A DNA stretch of 64,000 nt from Flavobacterium sp. AED (GCF_000812945.1 NZ_JSYM01000001.1:2028228-2092227), one strand, 5' to 3'; counted from the first letter of the stretch, positions 19,027-28,174 are shown. Notes: generated from the sequence alone by a model not told the origin. Translations and numbers: made by a program.

Positions 19027-20007
19027 ATGAACAAATTTAAGTATTATTTTATTTTATTAATTACAACAATCTCTTTATTTTCATGTTCGAAGAATGATAC
19101 CGCTACAGTTGAGCCACTTAGAGATTATGCAGCGCAATATGCCACTGATAATACTGACATTGAAGAATATTTAAAAACAAATTATATAACCGTTATAAAT
19201 CATCCCGGATTTACAGACGATCAAGATATCACTATTACAAAGATACCAACTGGAGGAACTCAAAAATCAATTTTTGATCAAACAGATTATGAGCTTAAAA
19301 CCAGAAATGTAAGTTTACATGATGTTACCTATAAAATGTATTATTTAGTTTTAAGAACAGGAACAGGTATTGCTCCTTGTAATGTAGATGGGGTTTTAAC
19401 AGCTTATAAAGGAGAATATTTAGAGCGTATCACTACATCAGGAGTTACAACACTAACTTCAACTCCATTTGAAGAAGTTAAATATCCTCAAACTTTTTTG
19501 AGTTTATTTAGCACTATTTCTGGTTGGGGAGAAATTTTTCCACAATTTAAAACGGGTACTTATAGCTCAAATGCTGATGGAACCGTAACGCACAATGATT
19601 TTGGTGCGGGAGTAATGTTCATACCTTCAGGATTGGCATATTATGCTTCTGGAAGCGGGATTATTCCTGCGTATGCTCCTTTAGTGTTTAGTTTTAAATT
19701 GTTTGAAATAAATAGATTAGATCAAGATTTAGATGGAATACCATCTTATTTAGAAGATTTAAACGGAGATGGATATATGCATGACTTTAGAAGTACTTCT
19801 AGCTATCCTACAACACCTGCTGTAAATCCTGATGATACTGATGGAGATGGTATTCCTAATTTTATAGATGTAGATGATGATGGAGATAATTATACCACTA
19901 AATTAGAAATCAAAAATCCGGCTACCGGATTGCCTTATCCATTTGCAGATATTCCAAGTTGTACTTCAGGGAAGAAAAATTATTTAGATGCAACTTGTCA
20001 TCCGTAA
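19027..20007 (+). CDS. FKBP-type peptidyl-prolyl isomerase lipoprotein
   Basis: The 326-residue protein has a lipoprotein signal (Cys20 in ISLFSCSKND). A central domain at about residues 95-235 with VMFIPSGLAYY and PLVFSFKLFEI resembles the FKBP fold. The C-terminal stretch has acidic calcium-binding repeats (DQDLDGIPSYLEDLNGDG, DTDGDGIPNFIDVDDDGD). Similar lipoproteins are common in flavobacteria and are thought to assist folding of exported proteins. Several residues of the canonical FKBP active site are not obvious, so catalytic activity is uncertain. Confidence 0.8.
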   Translation: MNKFKYYFILLITTISLFSCSKNDTATVEPLRDYAAQYATDNTDIEEYLKTNYITVINHPGFTDDQDITITKIPTGGTQKSIFDQTDYELKTRNVSLHDVTYKMYYLVLRTGTGIAPCNVDGVLTAYKGEYLERITTSGVTTLTSTPFEEVKYPQTFLSLFSTISGWGEIFPQFKTGTYSSNADGTVTHNDFGAGVMFIPSGLAYYASGSGIIPAYAPLVFSFKLFEINRLDQDLDGIPSYLEDLNGDGYMHDFRSTSSYPTTPAVNPDDTDGDGIPNFIDVDDDGDNYTTKLEIKNPATGLPYPFADIPSCTSGKKNYLDATCHP

Positions 20008-20059
20008 ATTATAAAATTAGCTACCTAAAGAGACTTGTTTTTTAGGATACGGTTTAAAT

Positions 20060-20099
20060 CAAAAAACCCCGTTACAATAATTTTGTAACGGGATTTTTT
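20060..20099. terminator. Bidirectional terminator between FKBP and transketolase genes
   Basis: A perfect ten-base stem, CCCGTTACAA (20068-20077) with TTGTAACGGG (20083-20092), is flanked by A residues on the left and T residues on the right. It can serve both converging genes. Confidence 0.9.
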
Positions 20100-20115
20100 A
20101 TTTCAAAAGGAATTA

Positions 20116-21069
20116 TTATTTTCTTTTAATAACTCTTTCTACAGCTTCAACAATCGCTTGATTGTTCAATTTGTATTTTTCCATTAATTGCTCCGGTGTT
20201 CCAGATTCTCCAAAGCTGTCATTTACCGCAACAAACTCTTGTGGAGCAGGATTGTTTAATGCTAGTACTCTAGAAACGCTTTCGCCAAGACCACCAAGGA
20301 TATTGTGCTCTTCAGCTGTAACGATACATTTTGTTTTTGCCAATGATTTCAAAATTGCTTCTTCATCCAATGGTTTGATAGTATGAATGTTGATTACTTC
20401 AGCAGAAATACCTTTTGCTTCCAAAGCTTCGGCAGCAATAAGTGCTTCCCAAACTAAATGTCCTGTTGCAACTATAGTTACATCAGCACCTTCGTTTAAA
20501 ACAATTGCTTTTCCAATTACGAAAGGCTCGTCAGACGGCATAAAGTTAGGCACTACCGGACGACCAAAACGCAAGTAAACTGGGCCATGATGATCTGCAA
20601 TTGCTAATGTAGCCGCTTTAGTTTGATTGTAATCACACGTATTGATTACTGTCATTCCCGGTAACATTTTCATTAATCCTATGTCTTCAAGGATTTGGTG
20701 TGTTGCACCATCTTCACCTAAAGTTAATCCTGCATGTGAAGCACAAATTTTTACGTTTTTCTCAGAATAAGCAACTGATTGACGAATTTGATCGTAAACT
20801 CTTCCTGTAGAGAAGTTAGCGAAAGTTCCAGTGAAAGGAATTTTTCCTCCAATAGTTAAACCCGCTGCAATTCCAATCATGTTCGCTTCAGCAATTCCAA
20901 TTTGGAAAAAACGCTCTGGGTGATTTTTCTTGAAATCGTCAAATTTTAATGAACCAATTAAATCAGCACAAAGTGCCACAACATTTTCATTGGTTTGACC
21001 TAATTCAGTCATTCCCGCTCCAAAACCCGAACGAGTATCTTTACTTCCTGTATTTGTATATTTTTTCAT
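20116..21069 (-). CDS. Transketolase, C-terminal subunit (split enzyme)
   Basis: The 317-residue protein corresponds to the second half of transketolase: the pyrimidine-binding domain (SGFGAGMTELGQTNENVVALCADL, QIGIAEANMIGIAAGL, HAGLTLGEDGATHQ) and the C-terminal transketolase domain (VYLRFGRP, IVTAEEHNILGGLG). With the N-terminal subunit encoded just upstream it forms a thiamine-diphosphate enzyme of the pentose phosphate pathway. Split transketolases are common in Bacteroidota and are not a frameshift: both parts have complete domains and their own starts, with 55 bases between them. Confidence 0.94.
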   Translation of the reverse strand: MKKYTNTGSKDTRSGFGAGMTELGQTNENVVALCADLIGSLKFDDFKKNHPERFFQIGIAEANMIGIAAGLTIGGKIPFTGTFANFSTGRVYDQIRQSVAYSEKNVKICASHAGLTLGEDGATHQILEDIGLMKMLPGMTVINTCDYNQTKAATLAIADHHGPVYLRFGRPVVPNFMPSDEPFVIGKAIVLNEGADVTIVATGHLVWEALIAAEALEAKGISAEVINIHTIKPLDEEAILKSLAKTKCIVTAEEHNILGGLGESVSRVLALNNPAPQEFVAVNDSFGESGTPEQLMEKYKLNNQAIVEAVERVIKRK

Positions 21070-21124
21070 TTTCTAATTTAGATTTTTGGCAGTATTCGAA
21101 TGAACACTAATTACGGAACACTTC

Positions 21125-21979
21125 CTAGTAGTCTGAATTACCTCCAGTATTATAATTTTGTCCTAAAGCATTGTCAAGTTGAGCATCATTTGGCGCTTTA
21201 CCATGCCAAGCATGACTGTACATCATATAATCTACTCCATTACCCATTTCAGTATGCAACAATACACAAACTGGTTTTCCTTTTCCAGTTCTTGATTTAG
21301 CATCATTCATTCCAGCAATAATAGCTTCAATGTCGTTTCCTTTTTCAATTTCCAAAACATCCCAGTCAAAAGCTTCAAATTTTGCACGGATACTTCCCAT
21401 TGCTAAAACTTCGTCAGTTGTACCATCAATTTGTTTTCCGTTTAAATCGATTGTAGCGATAAGATTGTCTACTTTTTTAGCAGAAGCATACATAATTGCT
21501 TCCCAGTTTTGACCTTCTTGTAATTCACCATCACCGTGAAGCGTGTAAATAATATGGTTGTCACCATTTAATTTTTTTGCTTGCGCAGCACCAATTCCTA
21601 CTGATAATCCTTGTCCAAGAGAACCTGATGCAATACGTACTCCAGGTAAACTGTCATGAGTAGTTGGGTGTCCTTGTAATCTTGAATTGATTAAACGGAA
21701 AGTTGCTAGTTCCGATACTGGGAAATAACCACTTCTCGCTAAAACGCTATAAAATACAGGGGAAATATGCCCGTTTGAAAGGAAGAAAAGATCTTCTCCA
21801 ATTCCGTCCATATCAAATCCTTCTTTGCGTTCCATCAAGTTTTGGTACAAGGTTACAAGAAATTCAGTACAACCTAGAGAACCTCCTGGGTGACCTGAGT
21901 TTACAGCGTGAACCATTCGAAGAATATCTCTTCTGACTTGGATAGTTAAATCGTTTAATTGTTGTGTGTTAGGCTTCAT
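21125..21979 (-). CDS. Transketolase, N-terminal subunit (split enzyme)
   Basis: The 284-residue protein is the thiamine-diphosphate-binding half of transketolase. The cofactor motif begins with HGDGELQEGQNWEA and continues to ATIDLNGKQIDG. An early GHPGGSLGCTEFLV and the SGSLGQGLSVGIGAA motif are also present. It precedes the C-terminal subunit gene on the same strand, and both should be made together as a heteromeric enzyme in the cytoplasm. Confidence 0.95.
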   Translation of the reverse strand: MKPNTQQLNDLTIQVRRDILRMVHAVNSGHPGGSLGCTEFLVTLYQNLMERKEGFDMDGIGEDLFFLSNGHISPVFYSVLARSGYFPVSELATFRLINSRLQGHPTTHDSLPGVRIASGSLGQGLSVGIGAAQAKKLNGDNHIIYTLHGDGELQEGQNWEAIMYASAKKVDNLIATIDLNGKQIDGTTDEVLAMGSIRAKFEAFDWDVLEIEKGNDIEAIIAGMNDAKSRTGKGKPVCVLLHTEMGNGVDYMMYSHAWHGKAPNDAQLDNALGQNYNTGGNSDY

Positions 21980-22118
21980 TTTGTGTGTAAAAGTTAAACT
22001 GGTGCAAATGTAATTTTTATTTAGGGTTACAGCAAACGTTTTTTTGAATATTTAATGTACTGTTGATTACTGTTTGTGATTATAGGAATTAATAATTTAG
22101 AAGACAATAATCCATAAA

Positions 22119-22143
22119 TAAAGCCCGCATAAGCGGGCTTTAT
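22119..22143 (-). terminator. Terminator after the YciF-like gene
   Basis: A GC-rich perfect hairpin, AAAGCCCGC / GCGGGCTTT around a four-base loop, lies 50 bases past the minus-strand stop at 22193. Confidence 0.85.
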
Positions 22144-22192
22144 GTCAAATAGTGGAACAGTAAGAAATTACTGTTCTCAATTAAATTACATT

Positions 22193-22762
22193 CTAAGTAT
22201 TTGTGATTGCATCTGCTTTAAAAGCTTGTCTGTTGACTGCAGATAAAGCAATTCCAGTTAATCTAGCATCAGTATTTTTCTCTTCATTAAGATTCATAGC
22301 CAGTAATTCTGCAGCTTTATTTTCGCCTAGCGTTTTTGCAAAAGCATGTAAAGTGCCATAGGTTGCAATTTCATAATGTTTTACTTTTTGATCTGCTGCA
22401 ATAATTCCGGCATCACGTACCATACCAATATCGGTTTCTTTTATAAGACCATTAGTCTCTTTCAATATGCCCTGCATGGCATCACATTTTTTTGCTGTAG
22501 GTGCAATACCTGTTACTTCAAATATTTTTTCCAGGCGGGAAACGTGTTCTTGTGTTTCACTTAACTGTTTTTTTAATGAGTTAACTAATTCTGGCGATGA
22601 AGCATTTTTTACCATTTTTGGCAACGTTTTAGTCAATACTTTTTCAGCCCAATAAATGTCTTTCAATCCAACTTCAAATAAATCTCTCAATCCATGTGCC
22701 GCATTTGATTTTGCTTGAACAGCTCCTTTAAAAGGTTCGTTTTTACTACTTTCAGGTCTCAT
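22193..22762 (-). CDS. Ferritin-like YciF/DUF892 family protein
   Basis: The 189-residue helical protein matches the YciE/YciF ferritin-like family. Conserved parts are LRDLFEVGLKDIYWAEK, LPKMVKNASSPEL, QTEHVSRLEKIFE-like helix 2 and KHYEIATYGTL with AKTLGENKAAELL. The carboxylate and histidine residues of the four-helix bundle (Glu in the YWAEK and ETQEHV helices, HYE) could form a di-iron site. Members are stress-induced proteins of unclear role. The upstream region shows no further gene. Confidence 0.9.
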   Translation of the reverse strand: MRPESSKNEPFKGAVQAKSNAAHGLRDLFEVGLKDIYWAEKVLTKTLPKMVKNASSPELVNSLKKQLSETQEHVSRLEKIFEVTGIAPTAKKCDAMQGILKETNGLIKETDIGMVRDAGIIAADQKVKHYEIATYGTLHAFAKTLGENKAAELLAMNLNEEKNTDARLTGIALSAVNRQAFKADAITNT

Positions 22763-22966
22763 AATAGTTGTTTTTTTAAGATTAATTGTTTGTAAGTAGT
22801 CTAAAATTTGGCGCTTTATAATACAAACTCATTACTTACTTTTTTAACAGCATAAAATTAAACAAACTATATTTTAATCAATTGTTAATTAACTAATTGT
22901 AAATACGAATAGTATGATTTTTTCCAAAATTTAACGTACTGCTTTATTGCTTTGGGGATTTTTATT

Positions 22967-23287
22967 TTAATAACCAATTTTATTTTGAAGACTACTCCAG
23001 CCGCCGCCATTGTATACTTTTGTAAATCCATTTGATTTCAAAATACTTTTTGCTGAAGCACTTCGCATTCCTGAAGCACAACAAGTGATTATAGGTTGAT
23101 TTTTTTCTTTTAGTTTAGAAAGATTATTACTTAGAGTATCAACCGGAATATTTAGGGACCCTTTTATGTGTCCGCCTGCATATTCCACTTTGCTTCTAAC
23201 ATCCAGAATAATAGCTCCTTGTTGTACTAAATCGACATAATTTACTTTTGGACCAAATCCAAATATTTTTTTGAGTGTGTTAAGCAT
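22967..23287 (-). CDS. Rhodanese-like sulfurtransferase (106 aa)
   Basis: A single rhodanese domain with ILDVRSKVEYAGGHIKGSLNIP and the active-site loop CCASGMRS, in which Cys70 should be the persulfide-carrying residue (C-x4-R). The short N-terminus (LNTLKKIFGFG) has no clear signal. It follows another rhodanese gene after a single base, so the two are surely cotranscribed. Probable role: moving sulfane sulfur or detoxification. The substrate is unknown. Confidence 0.92.
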   Translation of the reverse strand: MLNTLKKIFGFGPKVNYVDLVQQGAIILDVRSKVEYAGGHIKGSLNIPVDTLSNNLSKLKEKNQPIITCCASGMRSASAKSILKSNGFTKVYNGGGWSSLQNKIGY

Positions 23288-23288
23288 C

Positions 23289-23573
23289 TTATTTAATTTG
23301 TGATTGATAATAATTTACATCTAGCCAGGAACCTCCATTATAACATTCGATTCCCTGTTCGGTCAGAAAAAGTTGTGCTTGTCCGCTTCGGTTTCCCGAT
23401 GCACAACAAAGTACTAACGGTTCTTTAAGATTTCGCAATTCTTTCACTTTTTGTGGAATTTCATTCAGTGGAATATTAATGGAATCGGCTACATGGCCAC
23501 CCATAAATTCAGCATGGGAGCGAACATCTACGATAGTTCCTTGTTTTTCTTTGATTATTTTTTCTAAGCTCAT
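23289..23573 (-). CDS. Rhodanese-like sulfurtransferase (94 aa)
   Basis: A single rhodanese domain: IVDVRSHAEFMGGHVADSINIP and CCASGNRS with Cys57 as the likely active cysteine. The open frame extends to 23672, but the added 33 residues are unrelated to the family and overlap the neighbouring pseudogene; ATG at 23573 gives the normal domain start. It is the upstream partner of a two-gene rhodanese operon. Confidence 0.9.
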   Translation of the reverse strand: MSLEKIIKEKQGTIVDVRSHAEFMGGHVADSINIPLNEIPQKVKELRNLKEPLVLCCASGNRSGQAQLFLTEQGIECYNGGSWLDVNYYQSQIK

Positions 23574-23664
23574 TTTTATGTTTTTTAAATTAATAGTCAA
23601 ATAGCGTTTAACTAAATTAGGGTACAAAAGTAAAGCAAGAATAAGCGTTGCACAGTAACTTTTG

Positions 23665-24442
23665 TTACACAAAGGATTTTTTATTTTGTATGCTTCTGTT
23701 TTTAAAATATTTTATGGTTTCAAGAATGATAAGGATGCCAATCGCTCCTAAAATAGAAGGCATAAAATGATTGTAATTGGTAACTTCAAAATTAAAAGTA
23801 TTTTGCAACGACTGAATCGAAATAATCAGCAACAACATTATGATGGCGGTTAAGAGAATGGGAATTGTAACTGGATTTCTTTCGGTTATTACGGAGATAA
23901 CGTTTCTTGTTTTTGAAATATTAGTCAAATTATGTTCCTGTAGTATAAACCTTTGCGAATCCTTTTCCTTGTACCCCAAGTGTTCCGCTGAAAACCAATC
24001 CATGTGAATCGGAATCATCTGTTTGTACGCTTTTCGTTACTGCGACTGATTCGCCGGCAAGCAATAATTCATCAACGGTGAGATTTATGGAGTCGAGCAC
24101 TTTTGCATCAGCTGCAATCCGAATTTCTTTTCCGTCCCGAATCACTAAAGCGCGTGGCGAAGATAGTTTTTTGAGTGCTTCCAGTGCTTTTTCAGTTTTC
24201 TGATATTGGTAAAAAGTGATGAAAATGATAACCAAAATGGCCGAAAGTAAAATAATACCTTCTCTGTAATCGCCCAATAGAATATAGAGTACACCACAGC
24301 TAATCAATAAAATGAACATAGGCTCTTTCATGACTTCCAAAGCAATGCGCCAAATGGATTTGGTTTTTGCTGATGGCAATTCATTAAAACCAAAGACTTT
24401 CAGTTTTTCCTGAGCTTCCGCTGTATTTAATCCTTCAATCAT
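23665..24442 (-). pseudogene. P-type cation ATPase remnant (catalytic core deleted)
   Basis: Two frames together make only the ends of a calcium-type P-type ATPase. The 5' frame (24442 down to 23930) has the N-terminal cation-ATPase domain, two membrane helices and part of the actuator domain, with LLAGESV where intact enzymes have TGES. After GKEIRI the sequence jumps to AADAKVLDS, so about 25 residues normally present seem lost. After VYTTGT the frame stops. The overlapping second frame (to 23665) resumes with the extreme C-terminal pair of membrane helices (QEHNLTNISK... NRSIQNKKSFV). The phosphorylation motif DKTGT, the nucleotide domain and the middle helices, some 500 residues, are absent. 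It cannot pump ions. Confidence 0.85.
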
Positions 24443-24654
24443 AGTTTTATAATTTAGGAATTATTGCAAAAATGAAATTTAAAAGTAGCGTAAGAACAAT
24501 CAAATTATACAATTGTAGTGATGGTTGTATCAAATTTTCATTTTCCAAAATAAAAGGTTGAGCGCTTGAGATTAAGATACTTTGAGAGTAGTCTGTCTGG
24601 GTAGTAGAGATTCTTTTTGAGGAATAATTTTTTTCTAGTGATGTCTTTTCAGAA

Positions 24655-25158
24655 TTATTTTAAATTTTCTGCAAGCTTGTCAAAAGATTCGTTCCAGCTG
24701 ACATTGGTTAAATCTATTATTTTTCCTGATGGAATCCCTTCATGAATAAGAGTCATTTTTGTTTTTCCTTCATGCGCTTCAAATGTAACGGTTACCTGCA
24801 ATTCTAACGGGAAACCTTCCATGCCATAATGTGTCGCCGAAACGACATTCCCTTTCTCATCTGCAAATGAATCCGTGCAAACAATTCGTTCCATAGGGAC
24901 AATTTTGATGTAAGTTCCAGTGCCCCAGAATTCCTTACCATCGGAAGATCGCATACAATTAAGGTATTTACCTCCAACTTTAAAATCTATTTTACAGACT
25001 GGGCAAGTAAAATTTTTGGGTCCCCACCATTTCATGCAAATTTCAGGATCTGTCCAAGCTTTCCAAACAAGCTCTCGTGATGCATCAAATTCTCTTACGA
25101 TTACGAGTTTTTGTTTGTTGGATTCAGTGGTTGCTGTTGATTGATTCTTTGTTTCCAT
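24655..25158 (-). CDS. SRPBCC/AHSA1-family protein
   Basis: The 167-residue protein has the START-like fold of the Aha1 C-terminal family: VREFDASRELVWKAWTDPEICMKWWGP near the start, then FKVGGKYLNCMRSSDG and VTVTFEAHEGKTKMTLIHEG. These small cytoplasmic proteins bind hydrophobic ligands in a central cavity. The specific function is unknown. It is monocistronic, with about 200 bases to the ATPase remnant and about 400 upstream. Confidence 0.88.
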   Translation of the reverse strand: METKNQSTATTESNKQKLVIVREFDASRELVWKAWTDPEICMKWWGPKNFTCPVCKIDFKVGGKYLNCMRSSDGKEFWGTGTYIKIVPMERIVCTDSFADEKGNVVSATHYGMEGFPLELQVTVTFEAHEGKTKMTLIHEGIPSGKIIDLTNVSWNESFDKLAENLK

Positions 25159-25565
25159 TTTTATAATTTTTTAATTGTTACATATATAACACATAAAGTT
25201 AAATAAAATGTATTCAATAGGTTGTTAATTAAATGTTTATGTGTTGTTTTAGGATTATAAAAAATAAGAGCTGTATTTGAAGAGTGTAATTTGATAGTAT
25301 TGTATGGATAATCAGTTTCCAAAATAATGAAAATGAAAGACTATGTGATGATGGAAAACGGGACAAATGAGCAAAAAAAGAGTAATACTGTACTAAATAT
25401 AAATAAAGAAACTGTTGGTTTAAAGTTCATTCCAAAATAGCGTTGAAAATTTTAGATTAGAACGTATTAATTTCAATTTAACTAAAAAAAAATAATAGTA
25501 TAATGTGCTGAAAATCAGTATTTTTTGTTAAATTTAATGTCTTATTAACTAAAAATTAATTAAAT
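25159..25565. other. 407-base AT-rich intergenic region
   Basis: It lies between divergently transcribed genes and should hold both promoters. The only coding candidate is a 37-residue frame at 25327-25440, listed separately with low confidence. No repeats or terminators were seen. Confidence 0.4.
25327..25440 (+). CDS. Possible 37-residue small protein
   Basis: An ATG frame of 37 codons ends in TAG inside the gap. The product is charged, with NTVLNINKETVGLKF near the end, loosely like the leader of small secreted peptides of Bacteroidota. There is no biosynthetic neighbour, and the size is expected by chance in such AT-rich DNA, so this is a weak candidate only. Confidence 0.15.
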   Translation: MKMKDYVMMENGTNEQKKSNTVLNINKETVGLKFIPK

Positions 25566-26501
25566 ATGAAAAATTTTTTCTCAATTGTATTGTTGGTCGC
25601 TACTTGCATCACTTACGGACAAAAGAAAACTAATGGAACTATTTATGTAGAGCATCCTGCAATTAATGCGGTTGAAGCCATGACCCAAGCATTTGTTAGT
25701 GGAGACGCTGATAAAGTAGCTAGCTTTTTAACAGATGATTTTAAATCATATAATGGTTCAAGTTCTGATAAGGATGATAAGGGAAAAGATAAAGAATCAT
25801 TTTTAAAAGAAGTAAATTTTTGGAAAGATAATATTGATTATCTGAGTATTAAAAGATCTCAAGGAGCTTATCCAGATGCTTTAGAATACAAAGAAGCTAA
25901 TAATAAAGATGTAGTTTGGGTTCAAACTTGGGAAGATTTGAAAGGAGTGCACAGTAAAACTGGAGTAAAAATAGATATGCCATTGCATAGATTGTTTATA
26001 GTTGATAAAAACAATAAAATAAAAACAATTATCAGGTATTCTAATAATAGTGTTTTTGATGAAATTGGTAATAGTTTTAATGATAGAGAAAATGGGACCA
26101 TTTATAATCATCATGAAAATATTAATAGTGTCAGAAAAATGATTTATGCTTTTGAAAATAAAGATTTTGATAAAGCGTATAGTTTTTATGATGACAAAGC
26201 GATTTTTATGGACATCAATTCCCCTGTAGGGAAAAGCATAACCTTAGCAGAACAAAAAGCAAATGATCAAAAACTTTTTGATAAATTTGATTTAACCAGT
26301 ATTGATATGGTTGGATATCCGGACTATTTGCATTATGAAATGGGAGATGCAAGGGTAGTGCAATCGTGGTGGAATTTTAGATTAACCAGAAAATCAGATA
26401 AAAAGAAAATTGTTTTACCAATATTTTTCATTGATAATTTTGATGATAAAGGTAAAATAACTTCTGAGATAGCCTATTACAGTGAAAAAATGATGGAATA
26501 A
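25566..26501 (+). CDS. Exported protein with two SnoaL/NTF2-like domains
   Basis: The 311-residue protein has a short signal peptide (FFSIVLLVATCITYG) followed by two similar halves. Each begins with a helix of the type AVEAMTQAFVSGDADKVASFL or VRKMIYAFENKDFDKAYSFY, then a strand-rich part, as in nuclear transport factor 2-like SnoaL domains. Such domains can be enzymes or ligand binders. No catalytic residues can be identified, so the role is unknown. It stands alone, closed by the hairpin at 26522. Confidence 0.82.
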   Translation: MKNFFSIVLLVATCITYGQKKTNGTIYVEHPAINAVEAMTQAFVSGDADKVASFLTDDFKSYNGSSSDKDDKGKDKESFLKEVNFWKDNIDYLSIKRSQGAYPDALEYKEANNKDVVWVQTWEDLKGVHSKTGVKIDMPLHRLFIVDKNNKIKTIIRYSNNSVFDEIGNSFNDRENGTIYNHHENINSVRKMIYAFENKDFDKAYSFYDDKAIFMDINSPVGKSITLAEQKANDQKLFDKFDLTSIDMVGYPDYLHYEMGDARVVQSWWNFRLTRKSDKKKIVLPIFFIDNFDDKGKITSEIAYYSEKMME

Positions 26502-26521
26502 TAAAGTGAATTTTTAAGTAT

Positions 26522-26571
26522 AATGTCCTAAAATAAGTTGTGTTTTGTGCCAACTTATTTTAGGACATTTT
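26522..26571. terminator. Bidirectional terminator with 19-base perfect stem
   Basis: AATGTCCTAAAATAAGTTG (26522-26540) pairs fully with 26551-26569 across a ten-base loop, followed by TTTTC. It sits between converging genes ending at 26501 and 26577. Confidence 0.9.
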
Positions 26572-26576
26572 CATTT

Positions 26577-27185
26577 TTAAAATACAAATTCGGTTACAAT
26601 TCCTAATGCTTTGGTTACTGCTGTGTCTTTTATTTCAGGGATAACAGTTCCTTCAACTCTGAAAACAGTGATGTCTGTCATGCCCAAAAAGCCCAAAACT
26701 GCTCTCAAATAAGCTTCCGTAAAATCAAACGGTTTCATTGGTCCTTCAGAGTAAATACCGCCAGAAGCAATTGCTAAATAGATCTTTTTATTTTTTATTA
26801 ATCCTTCCGGACCATTTTCAGAATAAGTAAAAGTGATGCCTGCTCTTGCTATATGGTCTATCCAGGATTTTAAAGTAGATGGTATTCCAAAATTGTACAA
26901 AGGCACGCTTATTACAATTATATCGGCTTCCATTGTTTCTTTGATTGCTTCATTAGAAACTTTGATAGTTTCTTTATCATCATCTGTTTGCAAATTTTCG
27001 GGTGTGAAAAATGCAGTTAAATGTACTTCATCCAAATGAGGTAACGGATTTTTTCCTAAATCAAGTGTTTGTAAACTACTGTCTGGATATTGAGTTTGTA
27101 ATTTTTCTACAATTGCAGTTGATAATTTGCTGCTAAAAGAATTTTCACCCTTAGCACTAGATGTAATATTTAATATTTTTTTCAT
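26577..27185 (-). CDS. azoR: FMN-dependent NADH-azoreductase
   Basis: The 202-residue flavodoxin-fold protein starts with the FMN-phosphate loop ILNITSSAKGENSFSSKLS and has the VPLYNFGIPSTLKSWIDHIARAGITF segment that binds the isoalloxazine ring. ASGGIYSEGPM and YLRAVLGFLGMTDI follow the AzoR pattern. It reduces quinones and azo compounds using NADH in the cytoplasm. It lies in an apparent three-gene minus-strand operon with a DoxX protein and an NADP-binding protein, divergent from an HxlR regulator, which suggests control by electrophile or quinone stress. Confidence 0.93.
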   Translation of the reverse strand: MKKILNITSSAKGENSFSSKLSTAIVEKLQTQYPDSSLQTLDLGKNPLPHLDEVHLTAFFTPENLQTDDDKETIKVSNEAIKETMEADIIVISVPLYNFGIPSTLKSWIDHIARAGITFTYSENGPEGLIKNKKIYLAIASGGIYSEGPMKPFDFTEAYLRAVLGFLGMTDITVFRVEGTVIPEIKDTAVTKALGIVTEFVF

Positions 27186-27187
27186 TT

Positions 27188-27550
27188 TTAGTTGTTTATT
27201 TTGTTGCTATAGATATAGGAAACTAGAAGAATACCTGAAAAAATCAAAGGCATAATTGCTATTGACATTGGGTCGCCACTTGATGTGTGAGCAATAAATG
27301 CTGAAACAAATGTTAATGTAAAACCAAAATATGCCAACCCTTTAATGCTTCTTGAAAAAGTAGGAATCAGCAATACAATTGCTCCAATAATTTTAGCTAT
27401 TGCCAATTCAATTCTGAAATAATTTGGAAATCCGAGATGTACAAATGCACCTTTCATTTCTTCATTTGTTAAATAACTATATGCACTGAAAAGCATCATA
27501 GCTCCAATTATACCCGTACTAGTCCAATAGATAATCTTATTTTTTTTCAT
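27188..27550 (-). CDS. DoxX-like membrane protein
   Basis: The 120-residue protein has four predicted membrane helices (IYWTSTGIIGAMMLFSAYSYL; LAIAKIIGAIVLLIPTF; LAYFGFTLTFVSAFIAHTSSG; IMPLIFSGILLVSYIYS) and the DoxX_2 family motif HLGFPNYFRIELAIAKIIG. It is two bases from the azoreductase gene, so the two are cotranscribed. DoxX proteins are linked to redox and thiol stress membrane complexes. The precise role is unknown. Confidence 0.87.
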   Translation of the reverse strand: MKKNKIIYWTSTGIIGAMMLFSAYSYLTNEEMKGAFVHLGFPNYFRIELAIAKIIGAIVLLIPTFSRSIKGLAYFGFTLTFVSAFIAHTSSGDPMSIAIMPLIFSGILLVSYIYSNKINN

Positions 27551-27566
27551 TTTTGATATATTTAAA

Positions 27567-28169
27567 TTAAAGTTTTATAAAGTTTAGAGTAGATAAAGCC
27601 CCTTTTGCTTGTTGAAATTTACTGCCAACGGATAAAGAGCCGAGATCGACTGGTGCAAATCCGATTGCCTTAATCATCTCACTTACCTGAAATTTAGCCT
27701 CTTTATCATCACCTGATATAAAAAGAACTCGATTGCCATTGGCTACCTTTGGGTCTGCTTGAAGTGTTTTAAAATAAAGAGTGTTAAAAGATTTTACAAT
27801 TAGAGCGCCAGGAAGGTAATTTTGGACAATTTCACTCGATGCACGGTCACCCAAATCCTCGACCTGATAATCAGGTGTTATAAAATGGTTAGTCGCATCA
27901 ATTACTATTCGGTTGTTCCAATCTGTAATTTGAGTAAGCGTTTTAACTTGCGACCATGGTAATGCTAAAAAAATAATGTCAGCTTCAGCAGCCTCAGCTA
28001 TTGTTACAGCTTTTACTCCATTTCCTAATAGTGTAACCGTTTCTTTTAAGGATTCAGGGTCTTTGCTGTTACTGATCATTACAGAGTAGTTACTTTTTAA
28101 TAAGTGTACTGCAACCGTTTTTCCAATATTTCCTGCTCCAATAATTCCTATGGTTTTTTTCATTTTCAT
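27567..28169 (-). CDS. NADPH-dependent F420 reductase-like dinucleotide-binding protein
   Basis: The 200-residue Rossmann-fold protein has GIIGAGNIGKTVAVHLLKSNY with the GxGxxG motif at the start, ISNSKDPESL in the NADP-specificity loop, and the F420-oxidoreductase-type core (DIIFLALPWSQV, VIDATNHF, LPGALIVKSFNTLY). F420 is not expected in this group, so it is better read as an NAD(P)-dependent reductase of the same superfamily. Two starts are possible, MKMKKTIG or MKKTIG; the first is used. It leads the azoreductase operon. Confidence 0.88.
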   Translation of the reverse strand: MKMKKTIGIIGAGNIGKTVAVHLLKSNYSVMISNSKDPESLKETVTLLGNGVKAVTIAEAAEADIIFLALPWSQVKTLTQITDWNNRIVIDATNHFITPDYQVEDLGDRASSEIVQNYLPGALIVKSFNTLYFKTLQADPKVANGNRVLFISGDDKEAKFQVSEMIKAIGFAPVDLGSLSVGSKFQQAKGALSTLNFIKL

Positions 28170-28174
28170 TTATT

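Noticed and set aside
20116..21979. Transketolase halves as a frameshifted single gene
   Set aside because: Each half has complete domains, its own start and a 55-base spacer; split transketolases are normal in this phylum.
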